NCBI GenBank assembly: GCA_905221605.1
Contig: CAJNDS010000084.1
Location: forward strand, 37,501 to 101,500
Direction: 5' to 3'
Length of the DNA stretch: 64,000 nt
Source of the DNA: Symbiodinium natans
Taxonomy: Eukaryota; Sar; Dinophyceae; Suessiales; Symbiodiniaceae
In this document: positions 10,451 to 20,622 of the stretch, piece by piece
Layout of the letters: each line of letters opens with the position of its first letter
Position numbering within the stretch: position 1 is the stretch's first letter
Program-made: the position numbers and the translations under genes
The notes under the pieces: generated by a model
Database searches by the model: none
The model's input: the letters and a program-made list of their open reading frames with translations, nothing else
Told to the model about the DNA's origin: nothing

Positions 10451-13400
10451 CAAAAAGAATAGAGAAGAAGGGTCAAACAAAGGAAGGCAGAGAGGGAAAG
10501 CCACGACTATGAAGAATTCGACATGTCCATCTCCACGTATATTCCTTTGTCATCACTTCCTTTAAGGACGAAAGAGAAATGACTGACCTATTCTTGATGG
10601 TTCCGGTCTGGGCGCCGAGATGTTTATCATATGGTACGTGGGCTACCGTAAATCCTAAACCCCAAGCCCTTTTGCAAAGAGTTGCTTGAAACTTGAAACT
10701 TGGAACAACAAACATTAAATCATACTCTATATCTGATACTTGCAAAGTCATTGTTTAAATAAGAAACGAAAGGGATCGCCAAATAATACGTAAAGGTCCA
10801 TGCCACTCAGGAGTATCGTTCTTTTCGTCGCTCTAGGGACCTTCAGGGTTATGTTGTCAGTCTCACTTGCAGGGAGATGGCACTTGCGCGTTTGCTCAGG
10901 GTCTTGGCCTATTTTGCAGGTTCAGGGCGCAAAAAGAGATCTCCATGGTGAGCTTCTTTGCCTGAGCGTCCATGGTGTCCATTAGTGCTTGCCGATCCTT
11001 GGGCGCAGCAACAGCGAGCTAAAGCTACGGAGTTGCCACGTCTCTGACCATAAACTCACTAATTAGTTTGCTGGGCCAAGTCCAAGCTCGTTGGTATTCA
11101 TGGTGAGCCGCCTTGTTGGCAAGCCACTGGAGCTGACCGAAACGAAGTGAAACAGGTCTGAAAATTCTGAAAGCACAGGGAGGGTGTTGGCGGGGTTTCA
11201 GGTCCTGAAGATGCCTAAAGAACTCTCAAACGCTCTCAGTCGGGTGCTTCTTTTCCACTGGGGCATGAGTTTCAATGCTGAAACCACGGGTCAGTGCTCG
11301 AGGTCGCTGTTGAAGCCTCGGAGTCTGCCTCTGCATCCTTCTGAAACGGAAGAAGTTCTAAGAAGTGATGTCAGCACAATACAAGTGTCTTCCCACCGAA
11401 GTGCCCAAGCAGTTGGCCATGCAAGTGTGATCTTACTCCAGCGAAGTGGAAGGTCTGCTTAAAGCGTGCCTTGTCCGGCAGGAAGTGCCGCAAGGAATGG
11501 GGATCCGGGATGGAGGTCTTGGCATTGCGCGTGTGGACCTTGCACGCAAAGTCGCAGCGCATAAATGCGCAGATCAGCACTCAAGGCCAGTGGGCCCCAC
11601 TTTACATGCAAACAACGTCCAAACATAAGCCCCCATAAATCCAAACCAACCGTTACAGTACCTTCGCGTCAATAGCACCACTTTATGGGTAAGGGTGTTT
11701 ATTTTGTTGCGGGTGCGGGGGCACGTTCGCTGCGGGTGCGGGGGGGAGGGGGGTGCCTTTTTCACAACAAAAAAACAAACACGGGTTCCCACTTTTATGT
11801 GCTACCATGTGCCACCAAAACATATGTACATATGATTTCATACATGCGTAGTGTATTCTCGCAACGTTGTGTAGAGCTTCAGAAGCCCAGATAAAGCTAT
11901 GATTGAAATCCGGCAGATTCAGGTACACCCGCATCCCGGAGACCTGTGCCTTTGGCAAGGGCGTCCCAAGCGCTGCGAGAGGGAGCCCTCCGATTCGGCT
12001 CACCGGTGGGTCTTCCAGGAACAAGGTGCTTGCGAAGGCCGCTTGATGGGGTTGCAAACTCCAGGAAAAGATGGTCCAGCAACAAACTCAATTGCCTCCT
12101 GGTAGGCGCCTTGTCAGTATAGAGACCATACGCTGTGTTGCGAAAAGCGCGCACAAGAAGCCGAAAGTTGGGCACAAGAATCACAAGCGCACGCCGCGTG
12201 CATAGGATGCATTGTCCACCTTGTAAGCTGCGAAACATATGTTTCCCCTTAAAACCCACCGCAATGAGACACCATAAACATCCAGATTAGCTACTGATTA
12301 GCGGGGCCCCACAACATCGCAACATAGGTATCATTTCTCGAGGAAAGGCTCTGTTTTGGATTCGCCTCATGACTCACAGCAGATTAACCATAAACCCCGC
12401 CAACCCAATGATTCCATTGAGAAATACGGACGTTGTCAATACTGCATGCCCAATGACAACGCACATTTTGTATTCCACAAGCAAGCAGGCCTTTCTCAGG
12501 GACACGCCCGTTTATTAAGATCCCGAAGATTCGCGGATACATGAATCACAAACCCCAGCTTTCACAACAATTCAATGAAGTTTTGTGGATACTGGGATGA
12601 TTGGGTGCCCTTGAAAAAAGACATTCAACAAGTAATTAACATGTCTCTGGCCCGGCGGCCTGTCCATAAGTTTAGAGCCGCAATTTACATTTACATGTGT
12701 AATATGGACATTTTCTGGAGGCGAAGAAACTTTGCGGAGTATCTTGAATCCCCGCCGGCCCTTGGTCATTTTCTTCAAAAGTCCAATTTTGAATCAAACT
12801 GAATCAAGTGAATAAGCTTCAATCTTCAAGACACCTGCTAAATTTCCCGCAGGCACCTTGAATCTAGAATGCATGTTGGATGAATCAAACTGAATAAGTC
12901 TTGCCCCGCTCCATGCCCTCAGAACCCAACACGACAATTTTCTCATTCGCGGTGGGTCTCATCAAGCATGATCGGTATGTTGCGGTGCGCGACACAACCT
13001 GGCCAGATTGCGCAGATCCGTGCCAGACTGCATTGCGCAGCACACGGAACAGTCCCGCAAGCCCACAAAATCCACAAAGCCCGGTTTGGCACAAAGCTTA
13101 TCAAAGCTTCGGATCTGGGAACCTCCAGGCCATGTAGAACCAAACAAAACTCAAAATGCCTGAACGGTGTCTGAGTTTTTTCTACTAGGCATTTCGGCTC
13201 AACCCGGCCTTTCCCGAACCCGGATCATAGAAGCGAAGCCCCCAGGAGGCCCAATCCTTGGCTGTTCATGCAGGTGGTGGCTTCTTGATTCACGAACAAA
13301 CAAGCTGTGAAACCTTCTACTTTGTGTTGGTGCTCCTGTGGTTTGAGACTTCGCAAGTATCTTTGGCTCATGAGCTGAGTTGAGGCAAGGCCTTCGGAAA

Positions 13401-15629
13401 GATAATGAGATACTCTTGCTGTTGGGTGTAGGCGTCAGGCAAATCGTTTGGACCTGCCTGAGGTCCCAGGCCCAGACTTGCAAGCTGTCGAGTTTTAGTC
13501 GGGGGTGTTTCGATACATTTGGGGCCAGAGGTTTTGGTGCACTAAGGGTTTCAATGACGTTTTCAATCACGCATTTGATATCGAAACTCCTCTCTTGCTC
13601 CCGATCATATGCTTCTTCTGGCTCTTCAAGTCGCTCATGTCTGTGCGAAGTCATCGGTGCCTGAACTGCGTTGAGATCTCAGACCCCTCTTCGAAACACC
13701 TCTCAAAAACCAAAGAGGAGTACCCAATACCAACGATCTTCTACCCTTGGCTTCTCCAGATATAGCATTACCTAGCTATCTCAAGCCACTCCAAGGTGCC
13801 CCGGTGACCCGGTGCACGTGGAGCTCCGTCGCAGCCAATGGTGCTGGGGTGGCGACGGGCAAGGGGGATGTGGCCTCAAAGGGCTTTGTTCTTAAGACAT
13901 GTTGTCTGGGATGCAAAGGGCAATGGGCTGCTTCAGGGGTCTCCTAGTTTCCAAAAGGCTAGATCGGTAAATCCGGTTGACTGGGTCTACGTATCGGGTG
14001 CTAGGGGGGCTTGCAGCTTCAACCATCTTGAATGCTGGTGCTTGGCCAGCTTGTCTCCGAGACCAAGTCTTCAGGGGCAATGACATCCCTGAAGCCCACA
14101 TGTTGAGCTGAAGCTTTCAGCTTGAGCAGTTCAGCATGATCTGATTTGGCGAGTGTCGGATTTCGCCCCCGATCTAAGCAGCTGACCGTGTTGAAGACGT
14201 CCACCCTCCTGAAAGCGAACTCGGCCTCCTTCTCCACAGCTTTTGCCTCATTGCTTCTGAAATGCAGCAAGTCTATGTAGCAATCGCACGGCGGCCCTGG
14301 CTACGACACACAACAAAGATCATGGCCGGAAGGAAGCGTCAACGACGTCACAACCTCGACACGATTCCCCGCTTTGGGCTCATGGGTCAGAAGTCCAACG
14401 CTGTACAACATTGTACAACATTTTGGAGCATTTCCCTTTCGGAGGTGAGGTCTGGATGTCCTGTGAAGGCACGGCGTTCATCTAGATGAGGAAAGCGCAA
14501 TGGTCAACAAAGCTTAACACCTGGCCGAGGTGCCACGTGGAGGATCACGGCTCCGCCCAGTGAGTGACCACATCCGAATGCATCCTTCAGGTAGGTAGTC
14601 AATCCTCAACCTACTTCAACTGATCTCAACCCCAATAGCCGCAAGCCGCAAGACATTAATGACACAATATGCTGGTGTGTCTGCCGTTGCCAGCCGCCTT
14701 CAAGGTTGGTTTATGCAGGGCTGGAAACTTCGGGCACTTCTACTGCGTCATACTGCGCTACGCAGCCTGGCGAAAGGAACGCAGGAGGACGCGGTCAGTG
14801 AGAGATGTTGCACACATCGACCGACTTCTACTGTAGTCGTGAAGCTGGGGGTAGCAGAATCCGATGCGCACGTGAACATTTGAGTTCATGAACCCTGGTC
14901 CCGATAGCCGTCCTCTCACGCATTGCTAGGATTCGATTGAAACGGCTTGTGATACGATGGCAACCTACGAGTATGGAGAGCTGCCGCGGCCACCTGGTGG
15001 CTTTGCAGGCAAATGCAAGCACGATAGCCCTGCAGGCAAGCGGCATAGTGAGGAAAGCGCCGCCGGAGAGCGCGATACCTGTCGGCGTGGCAGCAAAAAT
15101 AATCAAGCCAGTTGCTTGCCGAGGGTGACCTGAATTTCAGGTTTAGTGCGGTAGGCGACCCTGGACATGGAGGAACACAGCTAGCCGCCCTGAGGGTGCC
15201 AAAGCCCTGGGAGCTTCCCCCACCAAGCTTGACTGATCGTGCCAGATCTTGATAGTCTTTGCATCAGGCTAGGATTAAATAGGATTAAGACCATATAGGC
15301 TTCGGATCGGCAATGGGCAACAGCAGTCATTGGGCTCTAGCTTTCCGATGCCACATTCGCAGTCGCTTAGGAGACTTGTTTGCAAGGCTGCCATCTACAA
15401 AACGACAGAACAGAACCCCTACGTCAAGAACAGTGCCGTGAGTGCTCCCTCCGGGCCCCCTCCATCTCCATACCTCACATGCCGCAAACCAGAAGAGCCC
15501 AAGGTGCTCGGACAAGGCTGGCTCGGCACGAGCTGGACCTGAGGTGGGAAATATACAAATGAACTAGACACCGATTATCCCGATAGCAATCGGTGCGAAG
15601 ATATCAACTGACACGTCTACTTGGCTGTG
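10451..15629. other. host DNA, no recognised gene
   Basis: Unique-looking, moderately GC-balanced sequence with only short, mutually overlapping open frames on both strands. I see no conserved domain, tRNA-like fold or long repeat. The best single open frame is listed separately at 13199-13654. Confidence 0.35.
13199..13654 (-). CDS. hypothetical protein, possible exon (weak)
   Basis: A 151-residue open frame with an ATG at 13654. The first ~70 residues are charged and protein-like (EEPEEAYDREQERSF, then CVIENVIETL). The rest is Pro/Ser/Arg-rich and could be non-coding. No family is recognised. There is no flanking promoter or splice evidence that I can defend. Listed only because it is the least random-looking frame in the stretch 10.5-15.6 kb; chance is a real alternative. 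Confidence 0.15.
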   Translation of the reverse strand: MTSHRHERLEEPEEAYDREQERSFDIKCVIENVIETLSAPKPLAPNVSKHPRLKLDSLQVWAWDLRQVQTICLTPTPNSKSISLSFRRPCLNSAHEPKILAKSQTTGAPTQSRRFHSLFVRESRSHHLHEQPRIGPPGGFASMIRVRERPG

Positions 15630-15869
15630 CTGTCAGTGCGGTGATCGTGGTGTGATGTAGTAGGCTAGGAAGCAGGTGTGGTGTCGACGGCAGAGAAAGC
15701 GCGAAACACAAAGAAGATGGAATTTAACGTGTAGCTGAGGCGATGGTAGTGCGGTGATGGTAAGGGGTGATGATAATGCGGTGATGGTAATGTTGCGACG
15801 GCAGTGTGGTGATAGTATGTTCTTTTCTCTGGCAAGTCCCCAAAGTGAGACGGTCACAACAGCAGACGA
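15630..15869. repeat. GGTGATGGT-type simple repeat
   Basis: Imperfect runs of GCGGTGATGGTA, GGTGTGATG and related words precede the 42-bp array. Similar GGTG-rich sequence follows the array at 17115-17240 and recurs at 35200-35420 and 46310-46620. Confidence 0.5.
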
Positions 15870-16885
15870 TTCAGTGCGATGGTTTTGGAAGCAGCGAATT
15901 CGGGGACCATGGTATTTGCGATGGTTTTGGAATCAGCGAATTCGGGGACCATGGTATTTGCGAAGGTTTTGGAAGCAGCGAATTCGGGGGCCATGGTATT
16001 TGCGATGGTTTTGGAAGCAGCGAATTCGGGGACCATGGTATTTGCGAAGGTTTTGGAATTAGCGAATTCGGGGACCATGGTATTTGCGATGGTTTTGGAA
16101 GCAGCGAATCCGGGGACCATGGTGTTTGCGATGGTTTTGGAAGCAGCGAATTCGGGGACCATGGTAAGGTTTTGGACACAGCGAATTCGGGGACCATGGT
16201 ATTCGCGAGCTCCGAATTCGGGGACCATTGTATTTGCGAAGGTTTTGGAAGCAGCGAATTCGGGGACCATGGTATGTGCGAAGACCATGGTATTTGCGAC
16301 GGTTTTGGAAGCAGCGAACTCGGGTTTTCGACGCCCAGGAACTCGAGTTCCACGATATTTGCGAGGGTCTCGGCACCCCGGAATTCGAGCCCCACGATAT
16401 TTGCGATGGTTTCGACATCCCGGAATTCGAGTCCCACGATATTTGCGAGGTTTTCGAGGCCCCGGAATTCGAGTCCCCCGATATTTGCGAGGTTTTCGTG
16501 CACGCGGAATTCCGCTTCCATGCTATTGCGTGCGCAATTCCGCTTCCATGCTATTCTTGCGAGGTTTTGAATCATGCGGAATTCCGCTTCCATGCTATTC
16601 TTGCGTGGTTTTCGCGCGCGCGGAATTCCGCTTCCATGCTATTTGCGAGGTTTTCAAGCGCGCGGAGTTGCGTTTCCATGCTATTTGCGAGGTTTTCGCG
16701 CACGCGGAATTCCGCTTCCGTGCTATTTGCGAGGTTTTCGCGCACGCGGAATTCCGCTTCCGTGCTATTTGCGAGGTTTAACAAGCGTGCGGAATTCCGC
16801 TTCCGTGCTACTTGCGAGGTTTTCAAGCGTGCGCAATTCCGCTTCCATGCTATTCTTGCGAGGTTTTCAAGCATGCGGAATTCCA
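15870..16885. repeat. 42-bp minisatellite with three sequence blocks
   Basis: GAATTC recurs every 42 bp (for example 15941, 15983, 16381, 16423, 16465, 16507), always near TTTGCGA(T/G)GGTTTT. There are three successive variants: GCGAATTCGGGGACCATGGT (about 15890-16320), GGAATTCGAGTCCCACGAT (about 16375-16490) and GGAATTCCGCTTCCATGCT (about 16500-16885). Because 42 is a multiple of three, long open frames exist on both strands (14-residue repeats), but this is a by-product of the period, not evidence of a gene. Confidence 0.85.
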
Positions 16886-16892
16886 CCGGCGT

Positions 16893-16999
16893 ACAAAAGT
16901 CGACTTTCCAGCCACTGAAGCTCCGGGCGTCCGCGGCGTACTACGTCTGTACTACAAAAGTCGACTTTCCTGAAGCTCCGGGCGTCCGCGGCGTACTAC
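16893..16999. repeat. two direct copies of a ~50-bp unit
   Basis: ACAAAAGTCGACTTTCC followed by TGAAGCTCCGGGCGTCCGCGGCGTACTAC occurs at 16893-16944 (with a short insertion) and 16954-16999, immediately downstream of the minisatellite. Confidence 0.7.
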
Positions 17000-17059
17000 A
17001 TTTGTGCCGCAAAGGGTGCGACAGGCCAGTTATAAGCATACCAAAAACGCACAGCGGGA

Positions 17060-17290
17060 GCGCTCCGACACGCACGATCCCCGCAGAGGGGTGCATCGCG
17101 CTACAGAAGCGATGCAGCTGAGATGGTACTGTGGTGATGGTACTGTGGTGGTGGTAGCGTGGTGATGGTAGTGTGGTGGTGGTAGTGTGATGGTAGTGTG
17201 GTGATGGTAGCGTAGTGATTAGTGTGGTGATGGTGGGCGAACGTTTTTTTTCTCCGAAGAACCCTTCGCTGAAGCTTTCGGGAATGAAAA
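17060..17290. repeat. dispersed repeat, copy A (GGTG-rich)
   Basis: Contains CGACACGCACGATCCCCGCA (from 17066), a GGTGATGGTA-rich core (17115-17240) and an end with ACCCTTCGCTGAAGCTTTCGG. The same three parts occur in the same order at 46459-46700. It lies about 420 bp outside the viral element. Confidence 0.55.
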
Positions 17291-17713
17291 AACTGCATCA
17301 GCGCTTCGAGATGGAACGGGTTAAGATACATTCAACAAGGACTGCTGAAGCAGCTGGTCTGGGCAGTTCTCCACTGCCCCAGGGTGACCTAGTGAGGGCA
17401 TGCACCCTTGGGACCCCAAACAAAAGAAAGGCCCAGGCATTGACATCATATACCCCGAATCCAATAGATCTGCAGTGGATCCGCGGTGGCACGTACTGGC
17501 TAAGCGGGATTTCAAGTGCGAAGCTCCAGATGCTATGGGTTCTGGTCAGGGAAACGAAGTGCGCAGCGTCGCGCAGCCAAGGTTGAACCAAGATGCCGCA
17601 TCCCAGGATGATGTGCATGTTGCTGCGGAGGTCCTTTCTGTCACAATCTTTCACACAAGCCCCACAGGCAGACGAATGCTTCAGGAATGTAGCCACTTTT
17701 CAACCCAATGATC
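17291..17713. other. host DNA next to the left end of the viral element
   Basis: No gene or repeat recognised. The six bases before the inverted repeat (ATGATC) do not match the six after the right end (AGTTCA), so no target-site duplication is visible at the boundaries I chose. Confidence 0.35.
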
Positions 17714-18056
17714 AGTTAGAGTATACCTTGCCTATTTAGGCTAATAATGCCACCGCCAACCCATTAGATGATCATTCCTACCCCCTACATTTCACTGATA
17801 TATCACTACTACTTCCCCCATTAGATGATTATTCCTAGGTTCCCCCCTACATTTCACTGATATATCACTACTACTTCCCCCATTAGATGATTATTCCTAG
17901 GTTCCCCCCTACATTTCACTGATATATCACTACTACTTCCCCAGTATCAATACAATTCTAGGAATAACCATTACCCCATCTATTATCTCTAAGGTGGCAT
18001 CATTAGCCTAAATAGGCAAGGGGTTTCTTGTAGAATTTGGTTCAGGGTTTAGGGTT
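17714..18056. repeat. left terminal inverted repeat (TIR)
   Basis: 343 bp, nearly identical to the reverse complement of 32660-33007. It has three parts: an outer AGTTAGAGTATA, a ~300-bp body that is itself bounded by a short inverted repeat (CCTTGCCTATTTAGGCTAAT at 17726 and its complement ending near 18030), and an inner GGTTCAGGGTTTAGGGTT. The body contains three copies of a ~62-bp tandem unit. Confidence 0.9.
17760..17940. repeat. three ~62-bp tandem units inside the left TIR
   Basis: The unit CCCATTAGATGATTATTCCT...CACTGATATATCACTACTACTT starts near 17760, 17817 and 17879. The first copy is a few bases shorter. The right TIR carries the matching three units (about 32785-32960). Confidence 0.85.
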
Positions 18057-18176
18057 AAGGGTAAAGCGTCCGCTTTATCTTCTCGGATTCTCCGATCATG
18101 TTGTAACTACACTGTAATTATAATATATAACTGCTTATGTATTATAATTACACTATAACTATGCTGGTTAGGTTGT

Positions 18177-18712
18177 TTAATCCATTAAGACAAACTCAGG
18201 TTTGTTCATAAGAGCTCCAACAATTTTATTAAAGTCCCTAATAAATACATCTGGATTAAAACCAAAATCGTTTATCTTTTTACGAATATCAATATTTTTA
18301 ACTTTCATCCAGTCCTCATATATCCATTTGAACACTGTATATCTTTTTTTGACAATTTCTTGAATAGATCATTTTTAACCCTGTCATAAATGGGAAAGTC
18401 ATGTTTAATTGAGAAAATACGTCTATCTACATGATATACATGTAGTATATTACGTCTGATAATTCCCTCTATCCTCTCCTTCTTGAACTGGCGCTCTGGA
18501 CACCTACGGCAAAAATAAGCAAAGCCGTAAATATTATTAATAATATTTTCTGGTAGTGACAATTCATACAGAGTGGAATAACGTTCGTGTTTCTTAGAAT
18601 CTTTACATTTACAATTCCGTCGCTCTTCCTTGAGTTCCCTGAAGTAGTCGTGAACCTTGACAACATCCAAGAAGTTATTTAGTATTTCGTCCTGTTCTTT
18701 TTGATTGAACAT
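18177..18712 (-). CDS. element protein of unknown function, one frameshift
   Basis: The ATG at 18712 opens 135 residues. At a run of seven T (plus strand 18344-18350) the frame slips, and the neighbouring frame continues cleanly to a TAA at 18177, giving about 178 residues in total. The continuation looks like real protein (FKWIYEDW, NDFGFNPDVFIRDFNK). The N-terminal part has Cys pairs (CKC and CRRC) and many Lys/Arg, suggesting a metal- or nucleic-acid-binding protein. I recognise no family. It is the gene nearest the left TIR and reads towards it. The single slip could be a real mutation or a homopolymer error in the consensus. Confidence 0.5.
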
Positions 18713-18796
18713 TTCCCTGTTAATATATATAGGCGTTATTTCTTTAATTCATTTTCCTCAGAAATATTATTTTCTTAAGATTTACTGCATCGCAGT

Positions 18797-19090
18797 TTAT
18801 TTGACAGATTTATCCAAGCATTCAGAGCAAGTCGCAATGTATTTAACATAATAGTAAGAATGCTTACCAGCGTAATAGCAACGCTTAAAACAATCAATAT
18901 TTTTGTCTTGCTTACAACGATAACACTTCCTGGTAACAACATTATTTGTTTCAGTATATGGATCAAAATCAACTAATATCGTATTTACTTCTATTGTGAT
19001 TATATTAACAATATACACATTTTCATAATGCGAGATTATGAAAATTTTGAATTCGCAAAGCGATTCATATATTACGAAGTAACATATCAA
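18797..19090 (-). CDS. small zinc-ribbon-like protein
   Basis: About 97 codons are open, but no ATG is in frame; the frame begins after the end of the upstream small gene, so the start may be lost or non-standard. The C-terminal half carries RKCYRCKQDKNIDCF and, about 25 residues later, CSECL: two CxxC pairs with the K-x(4)-F spacing seen in zinc ribbons that often accompany HNH or other phage and large-virus nucleases. No nuclease domain is attached here. Inferred role: nucleic-acid or protein binding. It sits in a run of four small minus-strand genes. Confidence 0.45.
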   Translation of the reverse strand: MICYFVIYESLCEFKIFIISHYENVYIVNIITIEVNTILVDFDPYTETNNVVTRKCYRCKQDKNIDCFKRCYYAGKHSYYYVKYIATCSECLDKSVK

Positions 19091-19094
19091 TCCC

Positions 19095-19241
19095 TTAAGA
19101 TTTAATGAAACTAATTACGAATTCATATCGTTTCCACACTCTTATGGTGTGCTTATGAAACTGTTCATCACACACGGAGCAATGGGCATAGCACTGTTTC
19201 TGTTTCTGGTTCGCGGGGGTCTGTCCTTGCCTGGACGGCAT
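19095..19241 (-). CDS. 48-residue Cys/His protein
   Basis: ATG at 19241, TAA at 19095-19097. The core CYAHCSVCDEQFHKH has a CxxC pair followed by F and HxH, resembling a single zinc-finger knuckle. The N-terminus is polar (MPSRQGQTPANQKQKQ). It lies 22 bp downstream of the 121-residue gene and ends just before the next frame, in keeping with compact viral packing. Function unknown. Confidence 0.4.
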   Translation of the reverse strand: MPSRQGQTPANQKQKQCYAHCSVCDEQFHKHTIRVWKRYEFVISFIKS

Positions 19242-19263
19242 CTGTCAATATAAACTAGATTTT

Positions 19264-19629
19264 TTAATCCATCATATTTAAATTATTCTTTAAAATAGTT
19301 ACATCTTTGTCTATCCTTTCAACATCCTCCTCGACTTTTTCTAACCTCTCTTCTGGGGTGGGTTTTCTTGATCCCCATCCGGTGGTCACTGTATCAACAC
19401 CTTCATTATCTTGTATGTTGCTTCTGAATATTTCATTTTCATCTGGGGTAAGTCCTCTACTGCTTCCAACTTTCCAAGAACTACGATCTTCAATGATTGT
19501 TTTACCTTCGTTGTTTATCTTAGTTTCTTTGTGAAAAGTCTTCTTTCTACATTTGCAAGGTAAGCAGTTTAACCCATCCGTGTTTAGGTGGAAGCCACCT
19601 TCGTTAGTTTCTTTATGATGGTCACTCAT
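19264..19629 (-). CDS. hypothetical element protein with C-terminal coiled coil
   Basis: 121 residues from the ATG at 19629, which overlaps the stop codon of the preceding gene (TAATG). The N-terminus contains CLPCKC; the middle is polar. The C-terminus (about residues 92-121, ERLEKVEEDVERIDKDVTIL) is a clear heptad-type helix likely to oligomerise. No family recognised; it could be a small structural or scaffold protein. Confidence 0.5.
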   Translation of the reverse strand: MSDHHKETNEGGFHLNTDGLNCLPCKCRKKTFHKETKINNEGKTIIEDRSSWKVGSSRGLTPDENEIFRSNIQDNEGVDTVTTGWGSRKPTPEERLEKVEEDVERIDKDVTILKNNLNMMD

Positions 19630-19796
19630 TAATTTTTCTTAGATTTTTTAGAATTCTTAAAATAGTAAAGAATACATTTTAGAACTTCCAACGAACTATT
19701 ACAACACTTTTTAATTTTATTATCTGTTATTACCACTTCTTCTATTTTCTCAACTTCATTTATTATATCAATATAATCCTGATATGATGTTTCCAT
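19629..19796 (-). CDS. 55-residue hypothetical protein
   Basis: ATG at 19796 and TAA at 19629-19631; the TAA overlaps the start codon of the next gene as TAATG. Acidic first half, basic Lys-rich tail (KNSKKSKKN), central CC. It is the first gene of the leftward small-gene cluster and is divergent from the packaging ATPase gene across only about 39 bp. Function unknown, but the TAATG overlap supports it as real. Confidence 0.45.
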   Translation of the reverse strand: METSYQDYIDIINEVEKIEEVVITDNKIKKCCNSSLEVLKCILYYFKNSKKSKKN

Positions 19797-19835
19797 TATA
19801 TATTTAAATCATATAATTTCTATGTATTAATAATT
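19797..19835. promoter_or_regulatory. short divergent promoter region
   Basis: 39 AT-rich bases (TATATATTTAAAT near the left gene) are all that separates the leftward cluster from the rightward ATPase gene, so both promoters must lie here or within the genes. No defined consensus can be named. Confidence 0.35.
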
Positions 19836-20522
19836 ATGAGTAACGTCCCTGAAATGAAACCATACAAAACCAAAGAATATAACAGTAAGCAGTCAAAATA
19901 TGAACATGTAGGTAAATTACCCGCGCGTCAGTTGCTATTAGGCCCGTCGGGAACAGGTAAAACAGTTGTATTAACGAATTTAATATTAGATGTCTATCGT
20001 GGCTGCTTTGAGAAAATATTTATATGGTCTCCTACAATATTTTTGGATGATAATTGCAATGCTGCAAAGAATTACATAGAAAAAGAAATGAAGCAAGAAC
20101 ATACAGATAAAGACCCTATGTATTTTGATTACTATGACCCAAAAGACATGGATAGGGTTATTAACACACAAGAAAAAGTCGTTCAATATATGAAGAAAAA
20201 CAAATATGATAATATGTTCCATATTGCACTGATTGTGGATGATTTTTCAGATACAAAAGAGGTGGCTCGTAATTCAGTCCATCTAATGAAATTATACTGT
20301 AAGGGTAGGCATTACTACTGTTCTACCTTCGTCGGGACACAAGTTTGGATGAGCTTATCGCCTGTCTTAAGAAAAAATGTTACTCAGTTATATGTTTTTA
20401 GATTAAGAAACCAAAAAGATTTAGATAGTTTATTAGAGGAACTGTCAGCATTATATGATAAAGCAACTTTGTTACAAATATATAAACTAGCCACTGATGA
20501 AAAACATAGCTTTTATTTATAG
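19836..20522 (+). CDS. FtsK/HerA-type DNA packaging ATPase (A32-like)
   Basis: 228 residues, intact. Walker A LLLGPSGTGKT at about residues 33-43. Walker B HIALIVDDFSD at about 129-139, with the hydrophobic strand followed by DD. A later STFVGTQ segment (about 163-169) fits the sensor/glutamine motif. Length and motif order match the genome-packaging ATPases of Polinton-like viruses and virophages, which pump DNA into the capsid. It is the best preserved virion-related gene here. Its 3' end is followed by a perfect 11-bp hairpin shared with the convergent small gene. Close alternatives such as a host HerA helicase are unlikely in this context. Confidence 0.9.
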   Translation: MSNVPEMKPYKTKEYNSKQSKYEHVGKLPARQLLLGPSGTGKTVVLTNLILDVYRGCFEKIFIWSPTIFLDDNCNAAKNYIEKEMKQEHTDKDPMYFDYYDPKDMDRVINTQEKVVQYMKKNKYDNMFHIALIVDDFSDTKEVARNSVHLMKLYCKGRHYYCSTFVGTQVWMSLSPVLRKNVTQLYVFRLRNQKDLDSLLEELSALYDKATLLQIYKLATDEKHSFYL

Positions 20523-20591
20523 ATTTAATGCAACCAAATAAAGAAGATATGTTTTACAAAAACTTAAACCAAAAGATTACAATGAATGATG

Positions 20592-20620
20592 AATAATAAT
20601 ATTAACAAGATATTATTATT
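20592..20620. terminator. 3'-end hairpin between convergent genes
   Basis: AATAATAATAT (20592-20602) pairs perfectly with ATATTATTATT (20610-20620) around a 7-nt loop. It lies between the ATPase stop (20522) and the stop of the convergent small gene (20623). Similar palindromes flank other gene ends in the element; giant viruses and their virophages use such hairpins as 3'-end/polyadenylation signals. Confidence 0.55.
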
Positions 20621-20622
20621 AA

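Noticed and set aside
15870-16885. Possible CRISPR-like array
   Set aside because: Units are contiguous with no unique spacers, and the host is eukaryotic.
15806-17121. Long frames with 14-residue repeats on both strands
   Set aside because: Explained by the 42-bp period of the minisatellite; composition follows DNA units, with no domain.
17702-17713. Target-site duplication for the viral element
   Set aside because: The six bases outside the left TIR (ATGATC) do not match those outside the right TIR (AGTTCA). GTATAC near both ends is part of the inverted repeat and is palindromic, so it cannot serve as proof.
18042-18064. Telomere-like TTTAGGG words at the inner edge of the TIR
   Set aside because: Only two or three degenerate copies, no array.
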